A stretch of 64,000 bases of DNA from CAYHHI01 sp964356335 (GCA_964356335.1 CAYHHI010000003.1:1-64000); one strand, 5' to 3'. Counted from the first letter of the stretch, positions 18,185 through 27,744 are shown. Notes: a model not told the origin generated them from the sequence alone. Program-made: numbers and translations.

Positions 18185-18608
18185 ACTGCCCTCCCTGGTT
18201 AGGTTTGAATCTATTCGGATTCGGATTCGAGGTCTGGTGCCGGTTCCTTCAGCCCTCCTTCCTTATGTTACGTCCCGAAATCTGACATGCCAGAATCATT
18301 ACCGGTCATGCCTGGGTCCCGGGCCTCACGAGCCAAACTTGACAATTCTCCCCTTGTCTAAACTGAGGCTGCCAGCAATTGGCAAAATGGAACTCACTCC
18401 GTCAAGACCTTCACCGTTGCGATAATCACCCTCGGATACTGATTCTACAACGACCCCAGCGCAGGTCAAATGCTTTTTGGGGAGGCTTAACCCTGTGGTT
18501 GATCCTGGCCTGATTTCCTTCTCAGAATGCTGTAAAGCGACCACCCGAATCTTCCGACATCTAAAAGTAGGGGGGAAAGTAGGGGGGAGGGAAGCAGGGG
18601 GTGTTAAA
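18185..18608. other. Intergenic region with purine-rich short tandem repeat
   Basis: No gene is supported between the leftward peroxidase and the rightward secreted protein. Near 18566-18600 a 12-bp G-rich motif of the form agtaggggggaa recurs about three times just upstream of the next start, where it also supplies a ribosome-binding-like aggggg. A TTGACA near 18338 has no -10 box at the right spacing. Confidence 0.45.
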
Positions 18609-19244
18609 ATGACAAAAACCCAATTATGCGCTGTAGCCACATTCGCCGCCCTTGTTCTGATGCTAACAGCAAGTCTGGCGGCGGAGGACCAGGGGCCGCA
18701 TCAGGCTGCACAGCAGTATGTGTGGGCGACAGCGTCAGCGTCCCCTTCGCTTGATCCGGGCTTCGCAGGCTATTGGAAGTACTGCATCACCATCAACTGG
18801 GACATTACCAAGTATGGTGGCAAGCCGCATGGCCTGAGTCATATCTCCATTGTGCTGGGCCTCGAGAATTGTCCACTAGTGTGCAGACCGGGTTTCTTCG
18901 CATCAGCCGAAATGGCCGGCGGCGGGTCAGGCGAGGGGGGCTGTACTGCCCAGTACTACTTCGAATTCAACTGCAAAGGCGATCCCACGATCCCGCGGCC
19001 AGTTCCGACCATCAAGTTTGAACCTTATGGTGCCTGTCTGCCTGGCATCGCTGGCACGGCAAATGTGTGTTTCTACTCGCTGGCGCAGCCGAGGCCGGCC
19101 CAGACCTATACCGATGCCGTTTGGATGAAGTTTGGCCGAAATATCACAGCCGGTCCGATCGAGGGGATGCTTCCGAGCTGCATCACTCCAGAAGTTAGTG
19201 TCGAGCGATCGACATGGGGAGCGATCAAGGCGCTGTTTGACTGA
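18609..19244 (+). CDS. Small secreted protein with C-terminal TWGxIKALF motif
   Basis: I chose ATG 18609 (strong G-rich ribosome site, immediate signal peptide MTKTQLCAVATFAALVLMLTASLAAE) over the upstream open frame at 18477. The mature part of about 187 residues is beta-rich with several Cys (ENCPLVCRPG, GGCTAQYYFEFNC, YGACLPG), consistent with disulfide-stabilised extracellular folding. It ends VERSTWGAIKALFD, nearly the same tail as the secreted protein at 13400-14578. I do not recognise the fold. An intrinsic terminator follows about 30 bp downstream, so the gene is monocistronic. Confidence 0.75.
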   Translation: MTKTQLCAVATFAALVLMLTASLAAEDQGPHQAAQQYVWATASASPSLDPGFAGYWKYCITINWDITKYGGKPHGLSHISIVLGLENCPLVCRPGFFASAEMAGGGSGEGGCTAQYYFEFNCKGDPTIPRPVPTIKFEPYGACLPGIAGTANVCFYSLAQPRPAQTYTDAVWMKFGRNITAGPIEGMLPSCITPEVSVERSTWGAIKALFD

Positions 19245-19274
19245 AATCTTAGTCCCACGCGATCATCGGGAAGG

Positions 19275-19300
19275 CCCCGTCAGTCACGACGGGGTCTTTC
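19275..19300 (+). terminator. Intrinsic terminator after small secreted protein
   Basis: The arms ccccgtc (19275-19281) and gacgggg (19288-19294) form a 7-bp stem with a 6-base loop, followed by a T-rich tctttcagttt tract. Confidence 0.75.
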
Positions 19301-19370
19301 AGTTTAGTACATCTGCCCAGCCCTATCTTCCCGGGATTGGTTTGAACCCAGGATTCCACCAAACATAGGC

Positions 19371-19399
19371 TTGACCTGGCTGGAGCGAATCGGTAGAAT
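19371..19399 (+). promoter_or_regulatory. Sigma70-type promoter for NfeD gene
   Basis: TTGACC (19371-19376), a 17-bp spacer and TAGAAT (19394-19399) lie about 40 bp upstream of the NfeD start. Confidence 0.65.
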
Positions 19400-19436
19400 C
19401 CGCCCGAAGGTGATTCTTTAGACGGAGGGCGAGATC

Positions 19437-19886
19437 GTGCATTTCACGCTAATGTTCTGGATATGGGTTGTGCTTGCTGCGTCATTCATAATCGGAGAGA
19501 TCTTTACTGCGGGTTTCTACCTCTTCCCGTTCGCCGTTGGAACGGGGATTGCGGCGATTCTTACGCTCTTCGGACTGCCTTCCTGGCTCCAGTGGCTAAC
19601 CTTCATTGTCGTATCATCTGTCCTGGTCATCTTTTCCCGACGGCTCGCCGAGAAGCTCACCAAGGAGCCGCCTGAAAAGGTCGGTGCTGAAAGGCTCGTA
19701 GGCCATGTGGGACTCTTGATCGAAGCGATAGACCCAGTCACTGACAGCGGGCGCGTGAGAGTCAAGAAGGACGAGTGGCGAGCAACGAGCGCGGATGGAT
19801 CCAAGATCGATACGCACACTGAGGTCAGAGTCCTGAAAGTCGAGGGAGCGCATCTGGTGGTGGAGAGGGCTGAGGGCCAACGGTGA
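19437..19886 (+). CDS. NfeD-like membrane protein
   Basis: This 149-residue protein has three hydrophobic segments in its first 75 residues (FWIWVVLAASFIIGEIF, FPFAVGTGIAAILTLF, WLTFIVVSSVLVIF). A C-terminal soluble OB-fold follows (GHVGLLIEAIDPVTDSGRVRVKKDEWRA ... VLKVEGAHLVVE), the NfeD layout. The start is GTG 19437. NfeD proteins pair with SPFH/slipin proteins, and a slipin gene follows about 115 bp downstream. The pair probably organises membrane microdomains or controls a membrane protease complex. Confidence 0.92.
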   Translation: MHFTLMFWIWVVLAASFIIGEIFTAGFYLFPFAVGTGIAAILTLFGLPSWLQWLTFIVVSSVLVIFSRRLAEKLTKEPPEKVGAERLVGHVGLLIEAIDPVTDSGRVRVKKDEWRATSADGSKIDTHTEVRVLKVEGAHLVVERAEGQR

Positions 19887-20000
19887 TGAGGGAGGTGCGC
19901 ACGGAAGCGCGCATCCGAGCACAGATCCAAGCACGCATCGGGTGGGGTGAGCGGGCCAAGTGAGTAGGCAGAGGATTTCGGGACCACAGGGAGGAAGGCC

Positions 20001-20942
20001 ATGGAACCGTTGGCAATAATCATCGGCATTATCATCTTCATGACTGCCGTCACGGGCATGAGGATCATCCGGCCCTATGAAAAGGGTCTGGTTGAGAGAC
20101 TCGGCAAGTATCAGCGCACGGTTGGCAGCGGCCTGAGGCTCATCATCCCGCTCGTCGAGAGGCTCATTAAGGTTGATATGCGCGAGCAAGTTGTGGACGT
20201 TCCTCCCCAGGAAGTGATAACCAAGGATAATGTCGCCGTTACGGTCGATGCCGTTGTCTATTACGAGGCTACGGATCCGGTGAAGCTAAAATACAACGTT
20301 GTTAACTTCACCCTCGCCGCCGTGAAACTCGCCCAGACCAACCTCAGAAACGTCGTTGGGGAGATGGCACTTGATGAATCCCTGACTGCTCGCGGAACCA
20401 TAAATGCCAAGTTGCGTGCCGTCCTCGATGATGCGACTGACAAGTGGGGAGTACGGATTGTAAGAGTCGAGATCCAGAGGATTGAGCCGCCGGCCGACGT
20501 CACCGAGGCGATGCACAGACAGATGAAGGCGGAACGAGACAGGCGCGCCAAGATTCTCGAAGCCGAGGGCGACAAGCAGGCTGCCATAACAAGGGCCGAA
20601 GGCCAACGGCAATCAGCGATACTCCAGGCCGAAGGCCAGGCAGAAGCCATCCAGAAAGTGGCGACCGCGGACAAGTTCAAACTCACTACCGTGGCCGACG
20701 GCGAAGCCCAAGCCGTGACTAAGGTCTACAATGCCATCCATGAAGGTCGCCCCACAGCCGATCTGATTGCCATAAAGTATCTTGAGGCCTTGCGCTGGGT
20801 CGCGGAAGGCAAAGCTACCAAGATATTCCTTCCGATTGAAACCTCGGGCATTCTAGGGAGCCTTGCAGGTATCGGTGAGATCTTCCGCGAAGTCCGGGGC
20901 GATAAGGACACGAAGCAGGAGGATCCTCCAAGGGTGAAGTAA
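20001..20942 (+). CDS. Slipin / SPFH (band 7) family protein
   Basis: The 313-residue protein starts with one transmembrane segment (PLAIIIGIIIFMTAVTG). The SPFH/band 7 domain follows: IIRPYEKGLVERLGKY, VDVPPQEVITKDNVAVTVDAVVYY, LRNVVGEMALDE. Next is an Ala/Glu-rich coiled coil (AEGDKQAAITRAEGQRQSAILQAEGQAEA). Stomatin-like slipins oligomerise on the inner membrane. NfeD upstream is the usual partner. A good AGGGAGGAAGG ribosome site precedes the ATG. Confidence 0.94.
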   Translation: MEPLAIIIGIIIFMTAVTGMRIIRPYEKGLVERLGKYQRTVGSGLRLIIPLVERLIKVDMREQVVDVPPQEVITKDNVAVTVDAVVYYEATDPVKLKYNVVNFTLAAVKLAQTNLRNVVGEMALDESLTARGTINAKLRAVLDDATDKWGVRIVRVEIQRIEPPADVTEAMHRQMKAERDRRAKILEAEGDKQAAITRAEGQRQSAILQAEGQAEAIQKVATADKFKLTTVADGEAQAVTKVYNAIHEGRPTADLIAIKYLEALRWVAEGKATKIFLPIETSGILGSLAGIGEIFREVRGDKDTKQEDPPRVK

Positions 20943-21186
20943 GTTAGGTTCACGCCGATGCTAGTGCCTTGCACGGCAGGTGCCGCCATATCCAGCCGCT
21001 GAGATTGCCGTGTTTGGCTTATCTTTGCTGTTCCTGCCACGGGTTACGACCCACCCATAATGTAGGGCACGAGACCAGCCGATATTGATACGGGAAGCCG
21101 TACGCCTTTATGTCTGGTATTGCGCAGACCCACATTTGGCATGGGTCTTAAGACAGCACCGGGTTCTGATTTTGGAGGAGGGTCAA

Positions 21187-23412
21187 ATGCCGCGTCGCAA
21201 GTATCCAAACAGGTCATTTATGAATTCCATTCTGACCAGTCTTGCTTTGCTTGTAGCCATGCTCGCGGCGGGGCCGAGTGTTGCAGGCACGCCTGTCAAC
21301 AGTGGCGCCGATGCAGAGCGCGAGAATGCACCAGGCCTGGTTCCAAGCGTGGCGCAGTCAAGGCCGGTCATGGCCGAAGAACCGGCTCCGGGCAAGGGCT
21401 TCGTTCCACCGCCTTTTTATCTTCCAAGCGTCGATGCTCCAGCGCCCGGCATCTCTCTTCCCCTTGTGGCCAGGTTCGACTGGCGCGAAACAGGCAAGGT
21501 CACATCGGTCAAGAACCAGGGCGCATGCGGATCGTGTTATGCCTTCGCCTCAGCCGCCACCCTCGAGTCTAAGCTCCTCATAGACGATGAAGGCACTTTC
21601 GATTTCTCCGAAAACAACATCAAAGAGTGTGATTACTATGGGTCAAGCTGCGGCGGCGGCAACTTCTGGCGGGTAGCCAATCTTCTCTCGACCAGGGGCA
21701 CGGTGCTCGAGGCTTGTGATCCCTATGTCGCGAGCGACGTTACCTGCAAGGGCACCTGTGCTTACGCAGCGACGCTTCTTGACTGGCGTGAATTCTCGCA
21801 CGACGCGATCCCGGACGTCGCCACAATCAAAGCCTATCTTCAGACTTACGGGCCCATCTATACCGCCATGAATGCGGGTCACGGCGATGCCTGGGACACC
21901 GAGTTCGGCCACTATGATGGTTCATACACGCTTTACTGCGGTGCGACGGGCACCTCAAACCATGCTGTCTTGATAGTGGGTTGGGATGACAACTTGACTC
22001 ACGCCGACGGACAGGGCGCCTGGATCGTGAAGAATAGCTGGGGGACATCATGGGGTGGCGCATGCGGCTATGGCACCGAGCGGGGTTACTTCACGCTTGC
22101 CTACGGCTCCGCCAACATAGGCTCGTGGGCGTCATTCCTCTCCACCTGGCAAGCCTATGACACAGACGGATCACTGCTCTACTACGACGAAGCCGGGTAC
22201 ACCAACAGCGTTGGCTACGGTACGACAACTGCCTGGGGCTTCTGCAAGTCCATCCCTGTGGACGATGTCATCTTGAAGCGGGTGGAGTTCTGGACCTGTG
22301 ATGCGACCCCTGACGTTGACGTTTACATCTATGATAACTTCAACGGCACGTCGCTCTCGAACCTTATCGCAAGCAAGCTCAATAGCTCCTTCGATCTGCC
22401 GGGTTATCATTCGGTAGAGATCGCATCCGTTCCTCGGGTGTCCTCCGGTAACGACGTTTATGTGGTCGTTAAGATCACCGACGCTTCTTATAAGTATCCC
22501 TTGACCTATGACTCGGTCGGCCCGAGATCGGCGGCAACCTCCTATATAAGCTCTAATGGTTCATCATGGTCGGAATGGACTCCGGGCGATCTCGGCATAC
22601 GGCTCAGAGTGACCAAGGATGGCGTGTGTAGCGTCGTCACCGAGAAGCCGGCGCTGGTCAGTGTCCGTGACTTGCCCGGTGATAACGGCGGCCACGTCAG
22701 GCTCACCTGGAAAAGGAGCGCCTATGATGACGAAGGGACTTCGCCTGAGATCAAGCGCTACAAGATCTGGCGCAAGCGAACCGAGGTGCTGTATTCAACC
22801 CTGAGCCTCGGGGGGGGCATGCAGGAAAGTGACGTACCCGCCACTCCCAGGGGGCCCTACGAACACGGTGAGACTGGTGCCGCATGGGAGCTGGTTGGGG
22901 TTGTGCCGGCTTCGGGCGCGTGCAATTACACCTTTGATGCCCACACATCTTGTGACTCGAGCTCCGGGGATGCTTGCTGGACCAAGTTCTACATCTCCGC
23001 ACACACGGGCAGAGTGGGGCAGCACTATGATTCCCCTGTCGATAGCGGCTACTCGGTGGATAATCTCCTCGCCGTTGACAACGGGTGTCGTGAAGGCAAG
23101 CCGGTTCCCGACGTTCCAGATGAGGGAGGCGTGAGAGTGACACATCTCGAGGTCCCCGAGCCCAATCCCGGGGCGGGCGGCTTCGTCATCCGCTATGATA
23201 TCGGCACGTCGGGCTGGGTCCGGCTGGACGTTTATGACATTGCCGGCAGACGTGTCGCGATGCTTGTTGACGGGGACACAGACGCTGGCCGCCACGTGGC
23301 CAGATGGGATTCGAGGATGGCCGATCAGTCCTGCGTGGCGCCCGGAATGTATTTCGTGAGGCTAATGACGCGTACCGAAACCCACACTGCAAAGCTGGTC
23401 CTGGTGCGATAG
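21187..23412 (+). CDS. Secreted papain-family (C1A) cysteine protease with FlgD-like C-terminal domain
   Basis: ATG 21187 has TTGGAGGAGGG just upstream and gives a proper signal peptide (SILTSLALLVAMLAAGPSVAG). The 741-residue protein contains a C1A peptidase domain. It has the catalytic Cys in NQGACGSCYAFASA, the His in SNHAVLIVGWDDN and the Asn in IVKNSWGTSWG. Cys-rich loops (CGGGNFW, CKGTC) suggest disulfides. A beta-sandwich middle region is followed by a C-terminal FlgD-like domain (VRLDVYDIAGRRVAMLVDGD ... GMYFVRLMTR). It is paralogous to the next protease. Secretion and extracellular proteolysis are well supported. Confidence 0.9.
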   Translation: MPRRKYPNRSFMNSILTSLALLVAMLAAGPSVAGTPVNSGADAERENAPGLVPSVAQSRPVMAEEPAPGKGFVPPPFYLPSVDAPAPGISLPLVARFDWRETGKVTSVKNQGACGSCYAFASAATLESKLLIDDEGTFDFSENNIKECDYYGSSCGGGNFWRVANLLSTRGTVLEACDPYVASDVTCKGTCAYAATLLDWREFSHDAIPDVATIKAYLQTYGPIYTAMNAGHGDAWDTEFGHYDGSYTLYCGATGTSNHAVLIVGWDDNLTHADGQGAWIVKNSWGTSWGGACGYGTERGYFTLAYGSANIGSWASFLSTWQAYDTDGSLLYYDEAGYTNSVGYGTTTAWGFCKSIPVDDVILKRVEFWTCDATPDVDVYIYDNFNGTSLSNLIASKLNSSFDLPGYHSVEIASVPRVSSGNDVYVVVKITDASYKYPLTYDSVGPRSAATSYISSNGSSWSEWTPGDLGIRLRVTKDGVCSVVTEKPALVSVRDLPGDNGGHVRLTWKRSAYDDEGTSPEIKRYKIWRKRTEVLYSTLSLGGGMQESDVPATPRGPYEHGETGAAWELVGVVPASGACNYTFDAHTSCDSSSGDACWTKFYISAHTGRVGQHYDSPVDSGYSVDNLLAVDNGCREGKPVPDVPDEGGVRVTHLEVPEPNPGAGGFVIRYDIGTSGWVRLDVYDIAGRRVAMLVDGDTDAGRHVARWDSRMADQSCVAPGMYFVRLMTRTETHTAKLVLVR

Positions 23413-23450
23413 ATACTCCAACATGCCAATCGGTTCCGATGCGACAAGAA

Positions 23451-23774
23451 GCCGCAGCGGGGTCTGAGTCGGAGGCGAATGTAGTATTGAGCCGGAGATC
23501 AGCCCCGCAAGGCGGAGTCAGTGGTGCGTCGCCGCCGGATGCCCTTCGGTTAGAACCCCAAGCCCTTCGGGCCATCCGTCGGCTCGGCACGGCGATCGCA
23601 GCGTGTGTGGAACGTTCGCGAAGAGCCGTAGCGGGGTCTGGATCGGAGGCGAATGTAGTATTGAGCCGGAGATCAGCCCCGCAAGGCGGAGTCAGTGGTG
23701 CGTCGCCGCCGGATGCCCTTCGGTTAGAACCCCATGCCCTTCGGGCTATCCGTCGGCTCGGCACGGCGATCGCA
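23451..23774. repeat. Duplicated 174-bp palindromic repeat
   Basis: Two near-identical 150-bp copies, 23451-23600 and 23625-23774, are spaced at an exact 174-bp period. Each contains an imperfect palindrome with arms gccgccggatg and catccgtcggc (copy 1: 23531-23541 and 23573-23583), enclosing further gcccttcgg repeats. The region falls in one open frame upstream of the second protease, but has no credible start and no protein-like character. I treat it as an intergenic REP-like element. Confidence 0.7.
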
Positions 23775-23864
23775 AGGGCTGCGAAATGTCTTCCCTTGCC
23801 ATCATGGCTGCCGATTTGTAGAGTTACCTATGACCACGACGCGGTCTCCGGGAGGGTGCCCTTG

Positions 23865-26129
23865 GTGAAGAGAATATCCGGTGTGGCTGTTCTTCTTGCG
23901 CTGATTCTCTTCACGTCGTCAATCTCGTTAGGCACTGAGGACGCCCCCCATGGATATGGCATTATCCAGATGGGGTTTGAACGCACCCCCTTCAAAGCGA
24001 AGGTGCCGGTCGGGCTTGCACCTCTGCCCGCCAGGTATGACTGCAGAGAACGGGGCGAGGTGAGCCCCGTAAAAGACCAGGGCTCATGCGGGGCGTGTTA
24101 CGCGTTTGCCTCGCTTGCCGATTTCGAATCCAAACTGCTGGTTGCTGGCGAGGGCCTGTTCGACTTCTCCGAGAACAACATCAAGGAATGCCAGTACTAT
24201 TACTATCTGGGCGTGTGTTTCGGCGGCGCCTACTGGTTAGCGGCCAATTACCTTTCCACGGCAGGCACTGTGTGGGAATCATGCGATCCGTATCAGTCAT
24301 CGATGACGGGCTGCAAGTCAACCTGCACTTACCTGAAGACCCTGCTTGACTGGCGTGCAATCTCGGAACGCTGGATAGCGGATACCGACGTTCTGAAAGC
24401 TTACATCATGGCCTATGGCCCGATCTATGTGCATGTCTATGCAGGCGTATCTGGTGATCCTTGGCAGCTCCAATTCCAACGTTATGATGGACAGTACACC
24501 CTGTATTACGATGGAGGAGCCACGGAGCCAAACCACGCGGGGCTGATAGTTGGCTGGGATGACAACATCAGTCACGTGGGTGGGCAGGGTGCCTGGATTG
24601 TGAAGAACAGCTGGGGGACAGAGTGGGGTGGACCCTGTGGATACGGCGACGAAAGTGGCTACTACACTATCGCATACGGCTCTGCGCTGATCGGTTGGGG
24701 TGCATCGTTTCTCTATGAGTGGCAGGATTATGATCCCAATGGACGGCTGCTGTATTATGACGAAGGCGGCTATACCAAGAGTGCGGGCTTTGGGAGCACG
24801 ACAGCATGGGCGCTGTGCACATTCGTCCCTGAGGAAGACCTTCTCCTCCAGCGCGTGGAATTCTGGTCATTCGATCCCATCGCCGATGCAGACGCCTATA
24901 TCTATGATGATTTTGACGGCGGCACCCTGTCTCATCTGCTGACCAGCCAGCTCGACTACACGGTCGATCTCATGGGCTATCACTCCATAAAGCTCGCCGA
25001 GCATCCCTTCGTCCGCGCCGGCGACAGCATATACGTGGCCATGAAGATCACGGCCGAATCGGACACCGCTCCGATTCCGTTTGATCGCTACGGACCCAAG
25101 ACGCCGCATGCCTGCTACACGAGCCCAGATGGCAGCGTATGGTCGGAATTCACCAGGGGCGACATCGGCATCAGATTGCGTGGTATCGTTAACACGGACA
25201 GGACGCCACCTTCGATATCGATTTCGGTGTTCCAGAATCCATATATAACGAATCATCTCGACGTTTACCTGATATCCTCGGAGGCGCTGGCCACCTCCAG
25301 CGTCAGCGTTAAGGTGAATAGTTCCCCGATTACGATGGTAGCCAATGACGTACTGAAGTATGTGTACCGTGGTGATTATGACCTCTGCTGTACGGGGCCG
25401 CTTCCTATCGAGGCCTGCGCCAGAGATCTGAGCTACAATGACTCCTGTGCTACACGCGTCTTATTCTCATCGTTGATCCTCGCATCATCCGGAGGGACTG
25501 CGAGGAGTCTTGACGGCCGGTGTGAAATGCGCATTCCGGGTGGGGCGACACGGCGGGATGCATACGTGCTTGTTTCCGAGGTGAGAACGGGCAGCCCAGG
25601 GCGAGGGGCAGTCTATGAGATCTCGCCAGCGGGACTCGACCTGAGCGAATTCGTGGAGATCGGGATCGGTTACGCTGACACCACGAGCGAGCCTGAGCAT
25701 CTATGCATTGCGAAGGTTACGGGCGAAGGCGTGAGACAGCTTGAGTCCTTCGTCGATCGGGAGCGGCAAAGGATTGTCGCGTACGCAGACTCCCTGGGGT
25801 CTTACGAACTCTACGAGTCTCGTGATGTTCTGAGCTCGCCCTTAGGCAGCGGCAGCCTGATTCTCTCTCAGAATTATCCTAATCCTTTCCAGGGGCGAAC
25901 CAACATATCCTTCCAGGTCCCGCAAGCGGGGCACCTCACGCTCTACGTTGTCACAGTGGAAGGAAGAATCGTGACCAAGCTCTGGGAGGGTGACGTGACC
26001 TGCGGTATGCACCGTCAGGAGTGGGACGGAACCGACTCGCGAGGGAAGAAGGTCGCGAGCGGCGTCTATTATTTGCGAGTCGAGACCATTGGCGGCAATG
26101 CCACGCGAAAGATGGTAATCTTAAATTAA
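23865..26129 (+). CDS. Secreted papain-family (C1A) cysteine protease, second paralogue
   Basis: I place the start at GTG 23865, with GGAGGG 8 bp upstream, giving the signal peptide MKRISGVAVLLALILFTSSISLG. The open frame extends back to 23304 only through a repeat and the preceding gene. The 754-residue protein has the catalytic Cys in DQGSCGACYAFAS, the His in EPNHAGLIVGWDDN and the Asn in IVKNSWGTEWG. Two beta domains follow, one opening PPSISISVFQNPY. It ends in a FlgD-like/T9SS-type domain starting LSQNYPNPFQGRTNISFQV. The catalytic domain is strikingly similar to that of the upstream protease, indicating tandem duplication, while the middle regions diverge. Confidence 0.9.
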   Translation: MKRISGVAVLLALILFTSSISLGTEDAPHGYGIIQMGFERTPFKAKVPVGLAPLPARYDCRERGEVSPVKDQGSCGACYAFASLADFESKLLVAGEGLFDFSENNIKECQYYYYLGVCFGGAYWLAANYLSTAGTVWESCDPYQSSMTGCKSTCTYLKTLLDWRAISERWIADTDVLKAYIMAYGPIYVHVYAGVSGDPWQLQFQRYDGQYTLYYDGGATEPNHAGLIVGWDDNISHVGGQGAWIVKNSWGTEWGGPCGYGDESGYYTIAYGSALIGWGASFLYEWQDYDPNGRLLYYDEGGYTKSAGFGSTTAWALCTFVPEEDLLLQRVEFWSFDPIADADAYIYDDFDGGTLSHLLTSQLDYTVDLMGYHSIKLAEHPFVRAGDSIYVAMKITAESDTAPIPFDRYGPKTPHACYTSPDGSVWSEFTRGDIGIRLRGIVNTDRTPPSISISVFQNPYITNHLDVYLISSEALATSSVSVKVNSSPITMVANDVLKYVYRGDYDLCCTGPLPIEACARDLSYNDSCATRVLFSSLILASSGGTARSLDGRCEMRIPGGATRRDAYVLVSEVRTGSPGRGAVYEISPAGLDLSEFVEIGIGYADTTSEPEHLCIAKVTGEGVRQLESFVDRERQRIVAYADSLGSYELYESRDVLSSPLGSGSLILSQNYPNPFQGRTNISFQVPQAGHLTLYVVTVEGRIVTKLWEGDVTCGMHRQEWDGTDSRGKKVASGVYYLRVETIGGNATRKMVILN

Positions 26130-26214
26130 AGCTTGCAATTTCGGCCAGCCCTGGCTTAAATTGCTCGGCGTGTGAATTCGCGGGAACATCGTAGTCTCAG
26201 CCAGGCTTTGGGAT

Positions 26215-27450
26215 ATGAGAAGAATCAAGTACTATGTTTTCAAGTTTGTCGTGATGGCTTTCCTTGGGCTATCGATCCTTCTGGTCTTCAAGCCCCACGA
26301 ACCGGCCGTCGACCGCGAGAGTCCCCCGGCGCCTGCCAAGCCGGAAACTACTGAGATAAGCGTCCAGGACACGCTTTCGCGCGGGGAGTCGCTGTACGCC
26401 TCGCTCCTCTCAAAGGGCATAGCGGCCTCCAAGGCCCTGAATGTGCTTGCTGTCCTGGGACAGCGCCTGAACCTGAGATCCTGCGGGACGGGTGATTCCT
26501 ACATTGCATCTCTTGACGAAACAGGAACAATAGTTTCGCTCCTCTACAGGAAGGGCTTCAAGCAGTTGTTCAAGGTACGTAACGACTCATTGGGTTACGT
26601 CGTGAGCCAGGGTGTGGTTGAGCCCGCCGGTGTCACGCGGCGAGTTGAAGGAGTGATCAGGTCATCCTTATGGGAAGCTTTCACGGACATGGGTGAGGAT
26701 CCGCGCATCGCCCTGAAGCTTGCCGATGTCTTCGCATGGGAAATCGACTTCGTCACCGACCCGAGGGTTGGCGACAGTTTCACCATAGTCTTTGAGGAGC
26801 TCGAGTACCCTGGTGGCGAGGTTGAGATTGGCGATATTCTTTGCTCAAAGTACGTCAATGAGGGGAAGGAACACTTGGTCTTCAGATTCAGCGATGAAGA
26901 TGGGGATCCCGGCTACTACGATTCTGACGGCAGCTCGGCAAGGCGCGTCTTCCTGAAGTCGCCTTTGAGCTACCGGCGCATCTCGAGCTTCTTCTCAAAT
27001 GCCAGGTTCCACCCCATCCTCAAGGTCTACCGCCCGCACCATGGAGTGGATTACTCAGCGCCGCGCGGCACGCCTATTGTCTCGATAGGTGATGGGCGCG
27101 TAGTACAGGCAGGCTGGAATGGGGGCTTCGGCAAATATGTCGAGATAAGGCACAACAATGTCTACGCCTCCTGCTATGGTCACCTCTCAGGCTATGGCGG
27201 TGGCGTCAAGCGGGGTGCACGGGTCAGCCAGGGACAGGTGATTGGCTACGTCGGCTCGACCGGGCTTTCGACAGGGCCTCATCTGGATTTCAGAATCAAG
27301 AAATTCGACTCCTACGTAAATCCGCTTACCATAGACTGTCCGCGAGCCGAACCTGTGAGCGCGGATCACAGGCAAGAGTTCTTTGATCTTCGAGATGTGA
27401 TGCTCAAGGCGCTCAATTGCAACCAGATTGCCGCAGTTGGAACCCCCTGA
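26215..27450 (+). CDS. M23 family metallopeptidase, membrane-anchored, with HxD variant
   Basis: The 411-residue protein has an N-terminal anchor (YYVFKFVVMAFLGLSILLVF), a middle region rich in DxxVGDSF-type segments typical of envelope M23 proteins, and a LytM domain from about residue 270. The first zinc motif is HHGVDYSAPRGTP (His and Asp) and a downstream GHLSGYG is present. The usual HxH motif reads GPHLDFRI, so the second His, normally a zinc ligand, is Asp. Similar HLD/HLDY variants exist in Gram-negative M23 relatives, so activity is possible. The predicted role is peptidoglycan crosslink cleavage or regulation in the periplasm. Confidence 0.85.
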   Translation: MRRIKYYVFKFVVMAFLGLSILLVFKPHEPAVDRESPPAPAKPETTEISVQDTLSRGESLYASLLSKGIAASKALNVLAVLGQRLNLRSCGTGDSYIASLDETGTIVSLLYRKGFKQLFKVRNDSLGYVVSQGVVEPAGVTRRVEGVIRSSLWEAFTDMGEDPRIALKLADVFAWEIDFVTDPRVGDSFTIVFEELEYPGGEVEIGDILCSKYVNEGKEHLVFRFSDEDGDPGYYDSDGSSARRVFLKSPLSYRRISSFFSNARFHPILKVYRPHHGVDYSAPRGTPIVSIGDGRVVQAGWNGGFGKYVEIRHNNVYASCYGHLSGYGGGVKRGARVSQGQVIGYVGSTGLSTGPHLDFRIKKFDSYVNPLTIDCPRAEPVSADHRQEFFDLRDVMLKALNCNQIAAVGTP

Positions 27451-27570
27451 CGGGACCAGGCCTGCAACCTGTGAGTTGAATACCCTCGAGTTTCTCCGGC
27501 AACTTTCGCAATGGCAATCGCAGCAGCCCTCGCGGCAGTGGTAGCGGCAGATGCACAGTCTGGCTTTTGC

Positions 27571-27599
27571 TTGACTGCCCGACACCGACTGGTTAGACT
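27571..27599 (+). promoter_or_regulatory. Possible sigma70-type promoter for nucleotidyltransferase-like gene
   Basis: TTGACT (27571-27576), a 17-bp spacer and TAGACT (27594-27599) lie within the 294-bp gap upstream of the gene at 27745. No other feature is seen in that gap. Confidence 0.5.
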
Positions 27600-27744
27600 C
27601 GACTCCAATTCGAGATTAGCGATCAAATGAGATTAGAGACTAACTGAGAGCATCGCGAAGACATCTTGGAAGGTAGGTGCAGGATCGCAATTCAGAGAGG
27701 GCTCCTGCCCTGAGCCTCGGCAGCAACATGAAGTGAGGTATTGA

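Noticed and set aside
18338..18366. TTGACA as a promoter for the secreted protein at 18609
   Set aside because: No -10 box at 16-18 bp spacing, and it lies more than 240 bp upstream of the start.
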